DNA of 21,290 bases, from NCBI GenBank assembly GCA_934481375.1, contig CAKSPN010000011.1, positions 1 through 21,290 of the forward strand, in the 5' to 3' direction. Positions 1 through 6,771 of this stretch are shown piece by piece. The position numbers and the translations under genes were made by a program. This DNA is from an uncultured Clostridia bacterium. GTDB taxonomy: Bacteria > Bacillota > Clostridia > UBA1381. Positions within the stretch are counted from its first letter, which is position 1, and every line of letters begins with the position of its first letter. The notes beneath the pieces were generated by a model that was not told the DNA's origin, ran no database searches, and saw only the letters and a list, made by a program, of their open reading frames with translations.

Positions 1-435
1 ATACTCCACTTCAAGCTCATAATCGGAACGGTCAAGGTATATGCTTTTGTCAAGGCATATTTCCGTGTATTTATCCCACATAAGGCTGTGGCGGAGCGTG
101 GTAAGAGCGCCGATTTTTTTGAGCGCACCCGTTTCAACACCCGTTATTTCACGTGCTTTTTGCGCATCTATAACGTTGGGCGCACCGTCCGAGTCAAACT
201 CCAGCTCTTCGCTTATGTGCAATGCGCTTTCCTCATTTTTGTGGCGCTTGACCTGTATTTTGTATACGCCGTCCTTTTCACGGATACGCACCGTTATTCT
301 GTTTTTTGCAAGAATGTCCGTTTCGGCAGCGTAATAATTGTTGGTCTGATTTTTAACGCTGTCCCATTCGTATGCGTCCTCTGTTCTTTTGTAAGTTTCC
401 TCGTCTATAAGACATTTGTATTCTTTTTCGGTCAT
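1..435 (-). CDS. CYTH-domain protein (triphosphate tunnel enzyme family), 3' end cut by window
   Basis: An open frame of 145 codons runs off the left edge, so the C-terminus is missing. The N-terminus shows the CYTH signature ExExK (E3, E5, K7). It is followed by a QTNNYY segment near residues 30-35 and alternating basic and acidic strand motifs (TVRIRE, YKIQVK, EELEF), as expected for the eight-strand tunnel that binds triphosphate and divalent metal. Family members hydrolyse inorganic triphosphate or thiamine triphosphate, or act as class IV adenylate cyclases; the substrate cannot be told here. A GGAG ribosome binding site lies 8 nt before the ATG. It is the last gene of a minus-strand series after DUF4250, from which the tandem repeat separates it. 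Family assignment is firm; the exact reaction is open. Confidence 0.85.
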   Translation of the reverse strand, partial: MTEKEYKCLIDEETYKRTEDAYEWDSVKNQTNNYYAAETDILAKNRITVRIREKDGVYKIQVKRHKNEESALHISEELEFDSDGAPNVIDAQKAREITGVETGALKKIGALTTLRHSLMWDKYTEICLDKSIYLDRSDYELEVEY

Positions 436-502
436 TGTGATTTCTCCGTTTTTTTACTATTTTACCGCAATTGATAAAAGATTATGCTCACCGCACACTT
501 AT

Positions 503-817
503 CCCTCAAATTCTGCACAAAAGAGAAGCGAGCAGATCGCCCGATGTCTGTCCGACGGCGTATACAGATACTCCAAGGGCGGACAGAGGGAGGAGATGCG
601 ACGCTTTTCCCTCAATTCCACACAAAAGAGAAGCGAGCAGATCGCCCGATGTCTGTCCGACGGCGTATACAGATACTCCAAGGGCGGACAGAGGGATAAG
701 ATGCGGCGCTTTTCCCTCAATTCCACACAAAAGAGAAGCGAGCAGGTCGCCCGATGCCTGTCCGACGGCGTATACGGATACTCCGAGGGCAGGCAGAGGG
801 ATGAGATGCGACGCTTA
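503..817. repeat. Three tandem copies of a 105-bp unit
   Basis: This array fills most of the 394-bp gene-free gap at 436-829. Copies begin at about 503, 609 and 714, each opening with CCCTCAA and then a CACAAAAGAGAAGCGAGCAG block. The period is exactly 105 bp from that block onward; copy 1 has one extra base just before it. Copies 1 and 2 are almost identical, and copy 3 has drifted. Each unit carries an inverted pair, CTGTCCG and CGGACAG in copies 1 and 2. Because 105 is a multiple of 3 and the unit has few stops, several frames on both strands stay open; I do not regard these as genes. No mobile-element gene is nearby. Function is unknown. Confidence 0.92.
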
Positions 818-829
818 TCTTTTGCGTGG

Positions 830-1006
830 TCAGATGAAAGAATTATGGTTAGGACTGTATTTATATCCTATTTGGGAAAGCTTTTGCGTGATTTGTGCGG
901 GGTCAAGCTCCATATCGGAGCAAAGTTCGTCAAATGACGAATAGCTGTCACGCAATTTTGTATTTATATAGCTTAAAAGTATTGCAGGGTCATTGGGGAT
1001 ATTCAT
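830..1006 (-). CDS. DUF4250 family mini-protein (58 aa)
   Basis: This short gene reads MNIPNDPAILLSYINTKLRD at its N-terminus and continues with a SFDELCSDMELD segment and a KLSQIGYKYSPNHNSFI end. The pattern (MNIPxDPxxLLSxxNTKLRD, then a helix rich in acidic residues, then a tyrosine-containing tail) is that of DUF4250, a family of about 55-60 residues common in Clostridia and of unknown function. Length matches the family. A GGAAAGGA ribosome binding site precedes the ATG. The stop lies only about a dozen bases from the end of the tandem repeat array. Upstream are two tandem hairpins and then the DUF5067 lipoprotein gene on the same strand, so co-transcription is possible. The gene is well supported; its job is not known. 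Confidence 0.88.
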   Translation of the reverse strand: MNIPNDPAILLSYINTKLRDSYSSFDELCSDMELDPAQITQKLSQIGYKYSPNHNSFI

Positions 1007-1024
1007 ATTATTTCCTTTCCGTTT

Positions 1025-1070
1025 GCCTGTCTGCCGACAGGCTCAAAGGGGCGCATTACAGCGCCCCTTT
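1025..1070. other. Two tandem perfect hairpins between lipoprotein and DUF4250 gene
   Basis: Two adjacent inverted repeats fill the spacer. One has a 10-bp stem, AAAGGGGCGC at 1045-1054 with its complement at 1061-1070 and loop ATTACA. The other has a 7-bp stem, GCCTGTC at 1025-1031 with GACAGGC at 1036-1042. On the minus strand neither is followed by a T run, so they are poor intrinsic terminators for the lipoprotein gene. They end about 18 bases before the DUF4250 start codon. They could be an RNA stability or attenuation element, or a palindromic intergenic repeat. Confidence 0.7.
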
Positions 1071-1080
1071 GGTAATTTTT

Positions 1081-1629
1081 TTATTTAATTTCAAATGTTT
1101 TTGCAACAGAGCCTTCGTTGCTTTCCGAATTAAATGCCTTTACGGTAACGTCTACCGCCGTTTTATCGTCCGAGAGAGCATATGCTCGCTGAACGGTTAT
1201 TTTGTCGCCTTTCTTAACCATCTGCGCAACCGACGCAATGTCGTAACCCTCCACCTCGTTCAGATTTACGGGGCGCAAGTCCGCTCCGTCCTGTTCGATT
1301 GTAACGGTCATCGCTCCGGCGAAATTCGCCTCCTGCGAGGAATTGTTCTTAAAATCAAACGAAACTATCAAAACTTTTTCATCGTTATAGTCTATAACCT
1401 TTGCCTTGTCTATTCCGACCTCGTACTTGCCGATAGCTCCGCTTTCCTTAACGCCGTTTGACGGTGCGGCTGTAAGCTCATCGCCCGAAATCTTGTTCAT
1501 ATCAACGTTTTCGGTGGCGTTTACGCCGTAATCCGTAACGGGATCACCCGTCTTTTTGTCTTTCTTTCCGCAGCCTGCGGCAGTTACTGCAATCGCAAGC
1601 GCAGCCGTTATCAATAAAATCTTTTTCAT
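1081..1629 (-). CDS. DUF5067-like secreted lipoprotein
   Basis: The 182-aa product starts MKKILLITAALAIAV and has a lipoprotein signal peptide ending AAGC, so the mature protein would be lipid-anchored at that cysteine. A short charged linker follows, then a beta-rich domain of about 120 residues with a KVLIVSFDFKNNS core, typical of DUF5067 and related immunoglobulin-like lipoprotein domains. Function in the family is not known. An ATG 12 nt further upstream is in frame, but it directly abuts the AGAAAGGA ribosome binding site; the MKK start has proper spacing and gives a normal signal peptide, so I chose it. The gene is divergent from the HAD phosphatase gene. The mature domain assignment rests on pattern only. 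Confidence 0.82.
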   Translation of the reverse strand: MKKILLITAALAIAVTAAGCGKKDKKTGDPVTDYGVNATENVDMNKISGDELTAAPSNGVKESGAIGKYEVGIDKAKVIDYNDEKVLIVSFDFKNNSSQEANFAGAMTVTIEQDGADLRPVNLNEVEGYDIASVAQMVKKGDKITVQRAYALSDDKTAVDVTVKAFNSESNEGSVAKTFEIK

Positions 1630-1654
1630 AATCAAAATCATTCCTTTCTATGTT

Positions 1655-1683
1655 ATACTACCACACCGACGCCAAAAAATCAA
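1655..1683 (-). promoter_or_regulatory. Possible sigma-A promoter for the DUF5067 lipoprotein gene
   Basis: On the minus strand TTGATT (1678-1683), a 17-bp spacer and TAGTAT (1655-1660) stand about 26 nt before the start codon. The -10 matches only 4 of 6 consensus positions, so the call is tentative. Confidence 0.4.
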
Positions 1684-1717
1684 GCAAATCCGACAAAATT
1701 CATATATATTTCATATA

Positions 1718-1746
1718 TTGACATAACACACGAACAGTTTTATAAT
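1718..1746 (+). promoter_or_regulatory. Consensus sigma-A promoter of the HAD phosphatase-malQ operon
   Basis: TTGACA at 1718-1723 and TATAAT at 1741-1746 are separated by exactly 17 bp: a perfect match to the vegetative promoter. The leader to the ATG at 1779 is short and contains AGAAAGGA as ribosome binding site. Such a strong promoter suggests constitutive or repressor-controlled expression; no clear operator is visible. Confidence 0.9.
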
Positions 1747-1778
1747 ATAATTATATTGTATACAGAAAGGATTTTTTT

Positions 1779-2426
1779 ATGAAGGCTATTATATTTGACC
1801 TTGACGGAACTTTAACTGACACTCTTACCGCTTTGGCGCATTTCGGGAACGTTGCGCTTACCGCAAACGGTTTTGAGCCGATTGAAAAGGACAAATACAA
1901 ATATCTTGTCGGAAACGGCAGAAATGTTCTTATTCATCGTATGCTGGCGTATTACAACGCCGATACGGAGGAGAATTATGAGAAAGTCGGCGCCGTTTAT
2001 GACGAGCATTACGAGGCCGACCCGATGTACAAAACAGACGCATACGACGGAATAAAAGACGCACTGCGCACGCTTAAAGAACACGGGATAAAGCTTGCCG
2101 TATGCACAAACAAGCCCGACAACGTTGCACAGGACGTTATAAAGCTGGTTTTCGGCGAGGGAACGTTTGATTTTGTATGCGGAGTATACGAGGGGAGCCT
2201 CCCCAAGCCCGATCCGTCACGTGCGCTTTTGATTGCCGAAAAGCTCGGCGTAACGCCCGACGAGTGCATATTTACGGGCGACACTTATGTGGATATGGAA
2301 ACCGCAAAAAATGCCGGTATGACGCCTTTGGGCGTATTGTGGGGATTTCGCGACCGCAAGGAGCTTGAGGACGCAGGAGCAAAATATATAATTTCCTCGC
2401 CCGACGAATATATAAACTACATTTAA
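1779..2426 (+). CDS. HAD-family phosphatase (phosphoglycolate phosphatase-like)
   Basis: This 215-aa cytosolic hydrolase shows all HAD motifs. Motif I is FDLDGT at residues 6-11, with D7 the nucleophile and D9 the acid/base. Motif II is the threonine in VCTNKPDN, the motif III lysine is in LPKPDPS, and motif IV is GDTYVDM. A helical cap of about 65 residues lies between motifs I and II, placing it in subfamily IA near Gph and PpaX. It would remove phosphate from a small molecule such as 2-phosphoglycolate or a sugar phosphate; the substrate cannot be read from the sequence. It is followed 16 bp later by malQ on the same strand, behind a shared consensus promoter, so a role beside glycogen or maltodextrin metabolism is possible but unproven. 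Confidence 0.88.
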   Translation: MKAIIFDLDGTLTDTLTALAHFGNVALTANGFEPIEKDKYKYLVGNGRNVLIHRMLAYYNADTEENYEKVGAVYDEHYEADPMYKTDAYDGIKDALRTLKEHGIKLAVCTNKPDNVAQDVIKLVFGEGTFDFVCGVYEGSLPKPDPSRALLIAEKLGVTPDECIFTGDTYVDMETAKNAGMTPLGVLWGFRDRKELEDAGAKYIISSPDEYINYI

Positions 2427-2442
2427 CGGAGGGATTTTATAA

Positions 2443-3912
2443 ATGAGAGCAAGCGGGATACTTCTTCATATTTCATCACTGCCGTCAAAATACGGCATAG
2501 GCACAGTAGGCAAGGCGGCATATGAATTTGTCGATTTTTTAAAAAGCGCAAAGCAGACATACTGGCAAATTCTGCCCATCGGTCCGACAAGCTGCGGCGA
2601 CTCGCCGTACCAGTCGTATTCCTCGCACGCAGGCAATCCGTACTTTATTGATTTGGATATGCTGTGTGCCGAAAATCTGCTTGACAAAAGCGACTGCAAA
2701 GGTGCGGAGGACTCGGAAAACTATGTCGACTACGCCGCACTGTATGACAACAGGTTTGAAATTCTCAAAAAGGCATTTTTGAAATTTAAAAATACTGATT
2801 TGACCGCTTTTAACAAATTTCTTGACAAAAACGAACGCTGGATTTCAAACTACGGTCTGTTTATGGCAATGAAAGAGGAGTTTGGCGGAAAGCCATGGTA
2901 TCTGTGGGACGAGGGACTTAAAAAGCGTGATCCCCATTCGCTGTGGCTGTTCAAGTCCTCACACGAAGATGAGGTTATGTTCTGGGAATTTGTGCAGTTC
3001 AAGTTCTTTGAGCAATGGTCAAAGCTGAAAGCATACGCAAACGAGAACGGAATAAAAATTATTGGCGACATACCGATTTATGTTTCTCCCGACAGTGCGG
3101 ACGTATGGGTATATCCCGATTTGTTTGATTTAAGTGCCGATTTGACACCGAACAAGGTTGCAGGCTGTCCGCCTGACGGATATTCGCCTGACGGTCAGCT
3201 TTGGGGAAATCCTATCTACAACTGGGCACGGCACAAGGAAACGGGCTATGACTGGTGGCTTGACAGGCTCGGTGCATCGTTTGAATTTTTTGACGTTGTG
3301 AGAATAGATCATTTCAGAGGTTTTGACGAATTTTACACCATTCCGCACGGTGACAAGACCGCTGTAAACGGAAAATGGGAAAAAGGACCCGGGATTGAAT
3401 TTTTCGAGTATGTAAAATCAAAGCTCGGAGATTTGCCGATAATTGCGGAGGATTTGGGATTTTTAACGCCGACCGTGCTTGAAATGCTTGAAAAATCGGG
3501 ATTTCCGGGAATGAAAGTGCTTGAATTTGCTTTTGATTCCACGCCCGACAACATATATCTGCCCCACAATTACGATAAAAACTGCGCCGTATACATAGGC
3601 ACTCACGATAACGACACGCTCCTCGGCTGGGCGGAGTCGGCAGATGAAAAAACGCTTGAATACTGCCGAAAGTATCTGCGGATACAGAAAAATGCCGATT
3701 TCTCACGTGAATTTATCAAAGCGGCGTTTGCCTGCGTGGGAGACACGGTTATAATACAGATGCAGGATTATTTAAAGCTCGGCGGCGAGGCACGTATGAA
3801 CACGCCCTCCACCGCTTTCGGAAACTGGCGCTGGCGTGCGCCGAAAAGCGCATTTACAAAAAAACTTGCAAAGGAAATTGCGGATATTACGGAAACATAC
3901 GGCAGAGCATAG
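2443..3912 (+). CDS. malQ: 4-alpha-glucanotransferase (amylomaltase, GH77)
   Basis: The 489-aa product has normal length for the short bacterial amylomaltases. It transfers alpha-1,4-glucan segments between maltodextrin chains and releases glucose, in the cytosol, as part of glycogen and maltodextrin use. GH77 landmarks are in order: the SSLPSKYGIG start, the GDSPYQSYSS segment, the nucleophile aspartate D289 in RIDHFRGFDEFY, the acid/base glutamate E336 in IIAEDLG, and the transition-state aspartate D389 in GTHDND. The start codon is preceded by GGAGGG at suitable distance. It is the second gene after the HAD phosphatase and is followed by a strong terminator. No other glycan gene is in the window. 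Confidence 0.96.
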   Translation: MRASGILLHISSLPSKYGIGTVGKAAYEFVDFLKSAKQTYWQILPIGPTSCGDSPYQSYSSHAGNPYFIDLDMLCAENLLDKSDCKGAEDSENYVDYAALYDNRFEILKKAFLKFKNTDLTAFNKFLDKNERWISNYGLFMAMKEEFGGKPWYLWDEGLKKRDPHSLWLFKSSHEDEVMFWEFVQFKFFEQWSKLKAYANENGIKIIGDIPIYVSPDSADVWVYPDLFDLSADLTPNKVAGCPPDGYSPDGQLWGNPIYNWARHKETGYDWWLDRLGASFEFFDVVRIDHFRGFDEFYTIPHGDKTAVNGKWEKGPGIEFFEYVKSKLGDLPIIAEDLGFLTPTVLEMLEKSGFPGMKVLEFAFDSTPDNIYLPHNYDKNCAVYIGTHDNDTLLGWAESADEKTLEYCRKYLRIQKNADFSREFIKAAFACVGDTVIIQMQDYLKLGGEARMNTPSTAFGNWRWRAPKSAFTKKLAKEIADITETYGRA

Positions 3913-3979
3913 AAAAGTTAAAAATGCCCAACCGTAAAGGCATAAGCAATTAATTGTTTGCCGTAAAAGTTTATTTCTC

Positions 3980-4032
3980 AAAAAAACCGAACCGTTTGGA
4001 GTAATTTACGTACTCCTCGGTTCGGTTTTTTT
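3980..4032. terminator. Bidirectional intrinsic terminator after malQ
   Basis: Arms CCGAACCG (3987-3994) and CGGTTCGG (4018-4025) enclose an inner stem, GGAGTA with TACTCC. A T run at 4026-4032 follows on the plus strand, and the matching A run at 3980-3986 gives a T run on the minus strand. It can therefore end both malQ and the convergent minus-strand gene. Confidence 0.92.
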
Positions 4033-4043
4033 CATGCATTTTC

Positions 4044-4158
4044 GGCAGGAGTCAAGCCCCTGCCCTACAGCGATTTACAATCATTGTAAACACAATCTGT
4101 AGGGGTTGATGCCTGCTGTTATTCGGTTTTATTTAGGGACGATGTCCCATACAATTTA
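4044..4158. repeat. Composite palindromic intergenic element, copy 1
   Basis: The interval holds three palindromic modules that recur in the window. Module A is GGCAGGAGTCAAGCCCCTGCC at 4044-4064. Half of module B is GGGTTGATGCC near 4103-4113. Module C is GGGACGATGTCCC at 4136-4148, followed by ATACAATTTATTATT, which includes the tandem TAA stops of the neighbouring gene. Positions 4045-4116 form one large nested inverted repeat: CCCTACAG (4063-4070) pairs with CTGTAGGG (4097-4104), and a perfect TTTACAATCATTGTAAA sits in the middle (4074-4090). It resembles REP or MITE-like elements. No transposase is present, and the origin is inferred. Confidence 0.75.
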
Positions 4159-5019
4159 TTATTCTGCTGCGGGAGTTTCTGCCGGAGCGTCGGTTGCTTC
4201 TTCTGCAGCCGGAGTTGCCTCGGGCGCTGCAGATTCCTCGGCTAACTGCTTTTCCTGCTCCTCACGTCTTTCCTTCTGTTTTGTATCTACAACGTTTCTT
4301 ATTTCTTTCCACTTTGTATCGAGCGTTACTTCATCTCCGAAACCGTATGCAGTCTTGAAATCGTCAAAGTTTTCCTCGCCGACATACTGACGGAGAGTCA
4401 TTTCGCCTTCAACCTTGCCCCATTCGTCATTTTCCGTAACTTCATCAGGTAAGCCAAGCTCCGACTTTAAAGTATCAAACGAGATACCGTAAACTTCCGC
4501 TACCTTTGACACGGGCATTGTGTAGAATGCCGCCGACTCATATGTGTTTTTCGGCATATTCTTCGGAAGCGAGAACTGGTCTTTAAATTCATCAAGAGTC
4601 ATACCTGCCTGCTCGGCAACTTCTTCAATTGTTCTGCCTGTTGTATTGATATACTCTCTGTTATACTTATTGAACCAAATTCCGAAATATCCGAATGCAT
4701 AAAGCAATACAGCCGCTATAATGATTGCCGCCGCAACAGCACCTGCCACGATAACGGGTACAACATTCTTTTTGCCCGGTGTTATGTTTTCAACATTTTC
4801 ATCAAGCACGATTTCAGCCTCAGGTGCGGCTTCGGCAACATTTTCCGCAGTTTCTTCGGCAATATCTGCCGTTTCCTGTGCGGCTTCTTCCGCTGTTTCC
4901 GCCGATGCGTCCGATTCCTCAACGGGAGCATCTACAGTATCCTCCGCTGTTTCCGAAATGATTTCCTCGGTGTTTTCGTTTAATTCTTCTTCGTTATTGA
5001 ATTTGTTTTCTTCGCTCAT
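4159..5019 (-). CDS. Single-pass membrane protein with acidic N-terminus and three helical repeats
   Basis: The 286-aa product has a very acidic, Glu/Ala-rich, probably disordered N-terminus (residues 1-80) and one membrane helix (about 86-110) preceded by GKK, suggesting an N-inside orientation. The outer region (about 129-255) has three units of roughly 40 residues with the pattern T-(I/L)-xx-VAEQ-xGM-x-(L/F)-DEF, then LGLPDEVT, then a W-K-E-I like end. The tail is Ala/Pro/Glu/Thr-rich. It is a paralogue of the next gene upstream, with the same architecture and the same Glu-TAA-TAA ending. An AAAGGAG ribosome binding site is present but no own promoter is clear, so it is probably co-transcribed with the paralogue. 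Function is unknown; a scaffold or sensor at the membrane is one possibility. Confidence 0.8.
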   Translation of the reverse strand: MSEENKFNNEEELNENTEEIISETAEDTVDAPVEESDASAETAEEAAQETADIAEETAENVAEAAPEAEIVLDENVENITPGKKNVVPVIVAGAVAAAIIIAAVLLYAFGYFGIWFNKYNREYINTTGRTIEEVAEQAGMTLDEFKDQFSLPKNMPKNTYESAAFYTMPVSKVAEVYGISFDTLKSELGLPDEVTENDEWGKVEGEMTLRQYVGEENFDDFKTAYGFGDEVTLDTKWKEIRNVVDTKQKERREEQEKQLAEESAAPEATPAAEEATDAPAETPAAE

Positions 5020-5045
5020 AACAATTCTCCTTTAATTTATTTTAC

Positions 5046-5193
5046 GGCAGGAGCAAGCCCCTGCCCTACATTGTGCATTTTTGTTGCGGGTCGATGAGGG
5101 CATCGACCCATGCGATTGGCGTTTTTGTTCGGGTCGATGAGAACATCAATTCCCGTGGTTTGCGTTGTATGGGGCATCGCCCCGTACAATTTA
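5046..5193. repeat. Composite palindromic intergenic element, copy 2
   Basis: Between the two paralogues lie, from left to right: module A (GGCAGGAGCAAGCCCCTGCC, 5046-5065); module B as a perfect 9-bp hairpin GGGTCGATG/CATCGACCC (5088-5109); a degenerate B (from 5131); and module C (GGGGCATCGCCCC, 5171-5183), followed by GTACAATTTATTATT up to the stop codon. The order is the same as in copy 1. Transcribed from the minus strand, these would form a series of 3' UTR hairpins. They may act as mRNA stabilisers or partial terminators between the two genes. Confidence 0.78.
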
Positions 5194-5838
5194 TTATTCG
5201 CCGTCGGCGGGAGCCGCCGTTGCATCAGCCGCTGCTGCGTCAGCCTCGGCTGTCGCCTCTGCCGGTGCGTCCGTTGCAGGCGCCGGAGTTGCATTCTGCA
5301 TCTTCTTTATATACTCCTCCTGTGCGGCGAGTATCGTATCCTTTGTTTCGCCCCAGGTCATATCGCCTGTGATTGAATCGTCAAGCTCATACGCTTTCTT
5401 TGCTTCCTCAAACTGTCCGCCGAAATACACATCAAGCGGAACAAGGTCTTTTGCTTCCGACCATATCATATTGCCGTCAGCCTTATCCGTAAGACCGTTT
5501 TCCTCAAGGAATGTTGCCAAATCCTTGCCCTCATACTTTGCAAGGTTATCCAATGTCATATGGTTTACCATTTCGCTTTCGGTCGTTTTGCCGTTTACGT
5601 CCTTGTTATCGTTAAGACCGTATTCCGCAAGGTACTCGTCAACCGACATACCCGACTGATCCGCAAGATAGCTTACCGTCTTTTCGGATTTGTTTTCCTC
5701 AATTGCCTTTGTCTGAAGGTTTTTGCTTATCTTTCCGTACACTGCATAGCCTCCCAGACCCAAAACCACTGCGATAATTACAACTATCAGCGCAATGAAC
5801 ATTTTATCCGCCGATGTTGCTTTTCTTGAATTATTCAT
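5194..5838 (-). CDS. Single-pass membrane protein with three helical repeats (paralogue)
   Basis: The 214-aa product lacks the long acidic N-terminus of its neighbour. A short basic start (MNNSRKATSADK) leads into a membrane helix at about residues 13-34. The outer part has three units matching those of the downstream paralogue: TVSYLADQSGMSVDEYLAEY, then MTLDNLAKYEG with FLEENGL, then PLDVYFGGQFEEAKKAYELD ending in a TWGE segment. The C-terminal 35 residues are almost only Ala, Pro, Thr, Asp and Glu. An AGGAGAAGG ribosome binding site fixes the start, and a sigma-A promoter lies upstream. It is the first gene of the pair. I do not recognise a characterised family; the units recall short helical repeats seen in uncharacterised clostridial membrane proteins. 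Confidence 0.8.
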   Translation of the reverse strand: MNNSRKATSADKMFIALIVVIIAVVLGLGGYAVYGKISKNLQTKAIEENKSEKTVSYLADQSGMSVDEYLAEYGLNDNKDVNGKTTESEMVNHMTLDNLAKYEGKDLATFLEENGLTDKADGNMIWSEAKDLVPLDVYFGGQFEEAKKAYELDDSITGDMTWGETKDTILAAQEEYIKKMQNATPAPATDAPAEATAEADAAAADATAAPADGE

Positions 5839-5896
5839 TAATTCCTTCTCCTCTCTTGTTTTGCACTATGTATGCAAATAATACATCATCTTATAC

Positions 5897-5925
5897 ACTA
5901 TATCACTTTTGAGGAAAAAAATCAA
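5897..5925 (-). promoter_or_regulatory. Sigma-A promoter of the paralogous membrane protein pair
   Basis: On the minus strand TTGATT (5920-5925), a 17-bp spacer and TATAGT (5897-5902) lie about 60 nt before the start at 5838. Each box matches at least 4 of 6 consensus positions. Confidence 0.65.
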
Positions 5926-5953
5926 TAACTTTTTATTAACAGTTTGTAAATTT

Positions 5954-5985
5954 AAAAAAGGGCAGCCGATTTTTTTCGGTTGCCC
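5954..5985 (-). terminator. Intrinsic terminator of the sigma/anti-sigma operon
   Basis: On the minus strand GGGCAACCGA pairs with TCGGCTGCCC (5976-5985 with 5960-5969, one G-T wobble) over a short A loop. TTTTTT then follows, just after the anti-sigma stop codon. Confidence 0.9.
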
Positions 5986-5997
5986 CTGCGTTTTAAT

Positions 5998-6771
5998 TTA
6001 TTTGTTCAGAATTTCTTCAGCCATTTTTTCAAGTCCGTCAGCCGAAAGCCTGCCGTCAATCTGCAATAACTGGCACAATATGCCGTCTTTTACCCAGGAA
6101 ACGTGCTGTACCTGTTTAATTTCAACCTCGGAAGAACCGTAGGTGAATACAAGTTCGCCGTTTTCCTCGGCTTTTTTGTCCTCATCGGTAAGTTTATAAT
6201 CTGACGGAACGACCTTGTTTGTATAGCTGTAATAATAAATATCGGTGCCGTTTACGGTTTTTATCACATCTCCCGCCATACTCATCTCGGAGTTGAATTT
6301 ATCCTGCGAAAAAATCACCTTGTCGCCGTCTTTTTCATAATCGAACGATACCGATTTGAATTTTTCGACCGAGCCGCCGTTTTCATCTTTAAAATTATTG
6401 TTTACAACGTTTCCGTCCTTAAAAGTATAGCCGTTTTCAAAGCTGTCGATTAAAACGGTTTCATAGCCGATGTCTTTCATAACCTGTTGTTCCGTGGGGA
6501 GCGAGGTGTAATCGGGAGCGGATGAGGACGAGCTTGACCATGTCGACACAACTCCGTTTACGGCGAAAACCGTTATACCCAAAGCAAGGGTTGCCGCAAT
6601 TGCGATAAACGATATTCTCTTTTTTGATTTCATAGTAACAGACTTCCTTTCCGTATATGCGGACTCCAGTTTTGCATTGACTCTGCGCTTGATGGCGTTA
6701 ATATCAATATCGGGCGGCCCGCCGTTTTTATCGATATTAAATTCCTCAAACAAGTCGTTTTTATTATTCAT
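5998..6771 (-). CDS. Putative membrane anti-sigma factor
   Basis: The 257-aa product starts 4 bp inside the sigma factor gene (ATGA overlap), with GGAGG inside the sigma reading frame as ribosome binding site; this is a typical translationally coupled anti-sigma arrangement. An N-terminal cytosolic part of about 50 residues would hold the sigma factor. A membrane helix follows (about 52-74, ISFIAIAATLALGITVFAV), then a serine-rich stretch. The outer domain of about 170 residues ends in a VSWVKDGILCQLLQIDG segment and LEKMAEEIL, resembling the DUF4367 type found behind other clostridial ECF sigma genes. No zinc-binding HxxxCxxC anti-sigma motif is seen. The role is inferred mainly from position and topology. 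Confidence 0.75.
   Translation of the reverse strand: MNNKNDLFEEFNIDKNGGPPDIDINAIKRRVNAKLESAYTERKSVTMKSKKRISFIAIAATLALGITVFAVNGVVSTWSSSSSSAPDYTSLPTEQQVMKDIGYETVLIDSFENGYTFKDGNVVNNNFKDENGGSVEKFKSVSFDYEKDGDKVIFSQDKFNSEMSMAGDVIKTVNGTDIYYYSYTNKVVPSDYKLTDEDKKAEENGELVFTYGSSEVEIKQVQHVSWVKDGILCQLLQIDGRLSADGLEKMAEEILNK

Noticed and set aside
503..817. CRISPR array
   Set aside because: Units are contiguous 105-bp copies with no short repeat alternating with unique spacers, and no cas genes are present.
416..944. Long open frames on both strands across the 105-bp array (up to 173 aa)
   Set aside because: Several overlapping frames are open at once because the unit length is a multiple of three and has few stops. 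None has a good ribosome binding site or a non-repeat domain, and part lies antisense to the DUF4250 gene.
1045..1070. Intrinsic terminator of the DUF5067 lipoprotein gene
   Set aside because: The stem is strong but the minus strand has no T run after it; the T-rich side is on the plus strand, where no gene precedes it.
1627..1641. Lipoprotein start at the upstream ATG (1639-1641)
   Set aside because: The ribosome binding site touches that codon; the MKK start 12 nt later has proper spacing.
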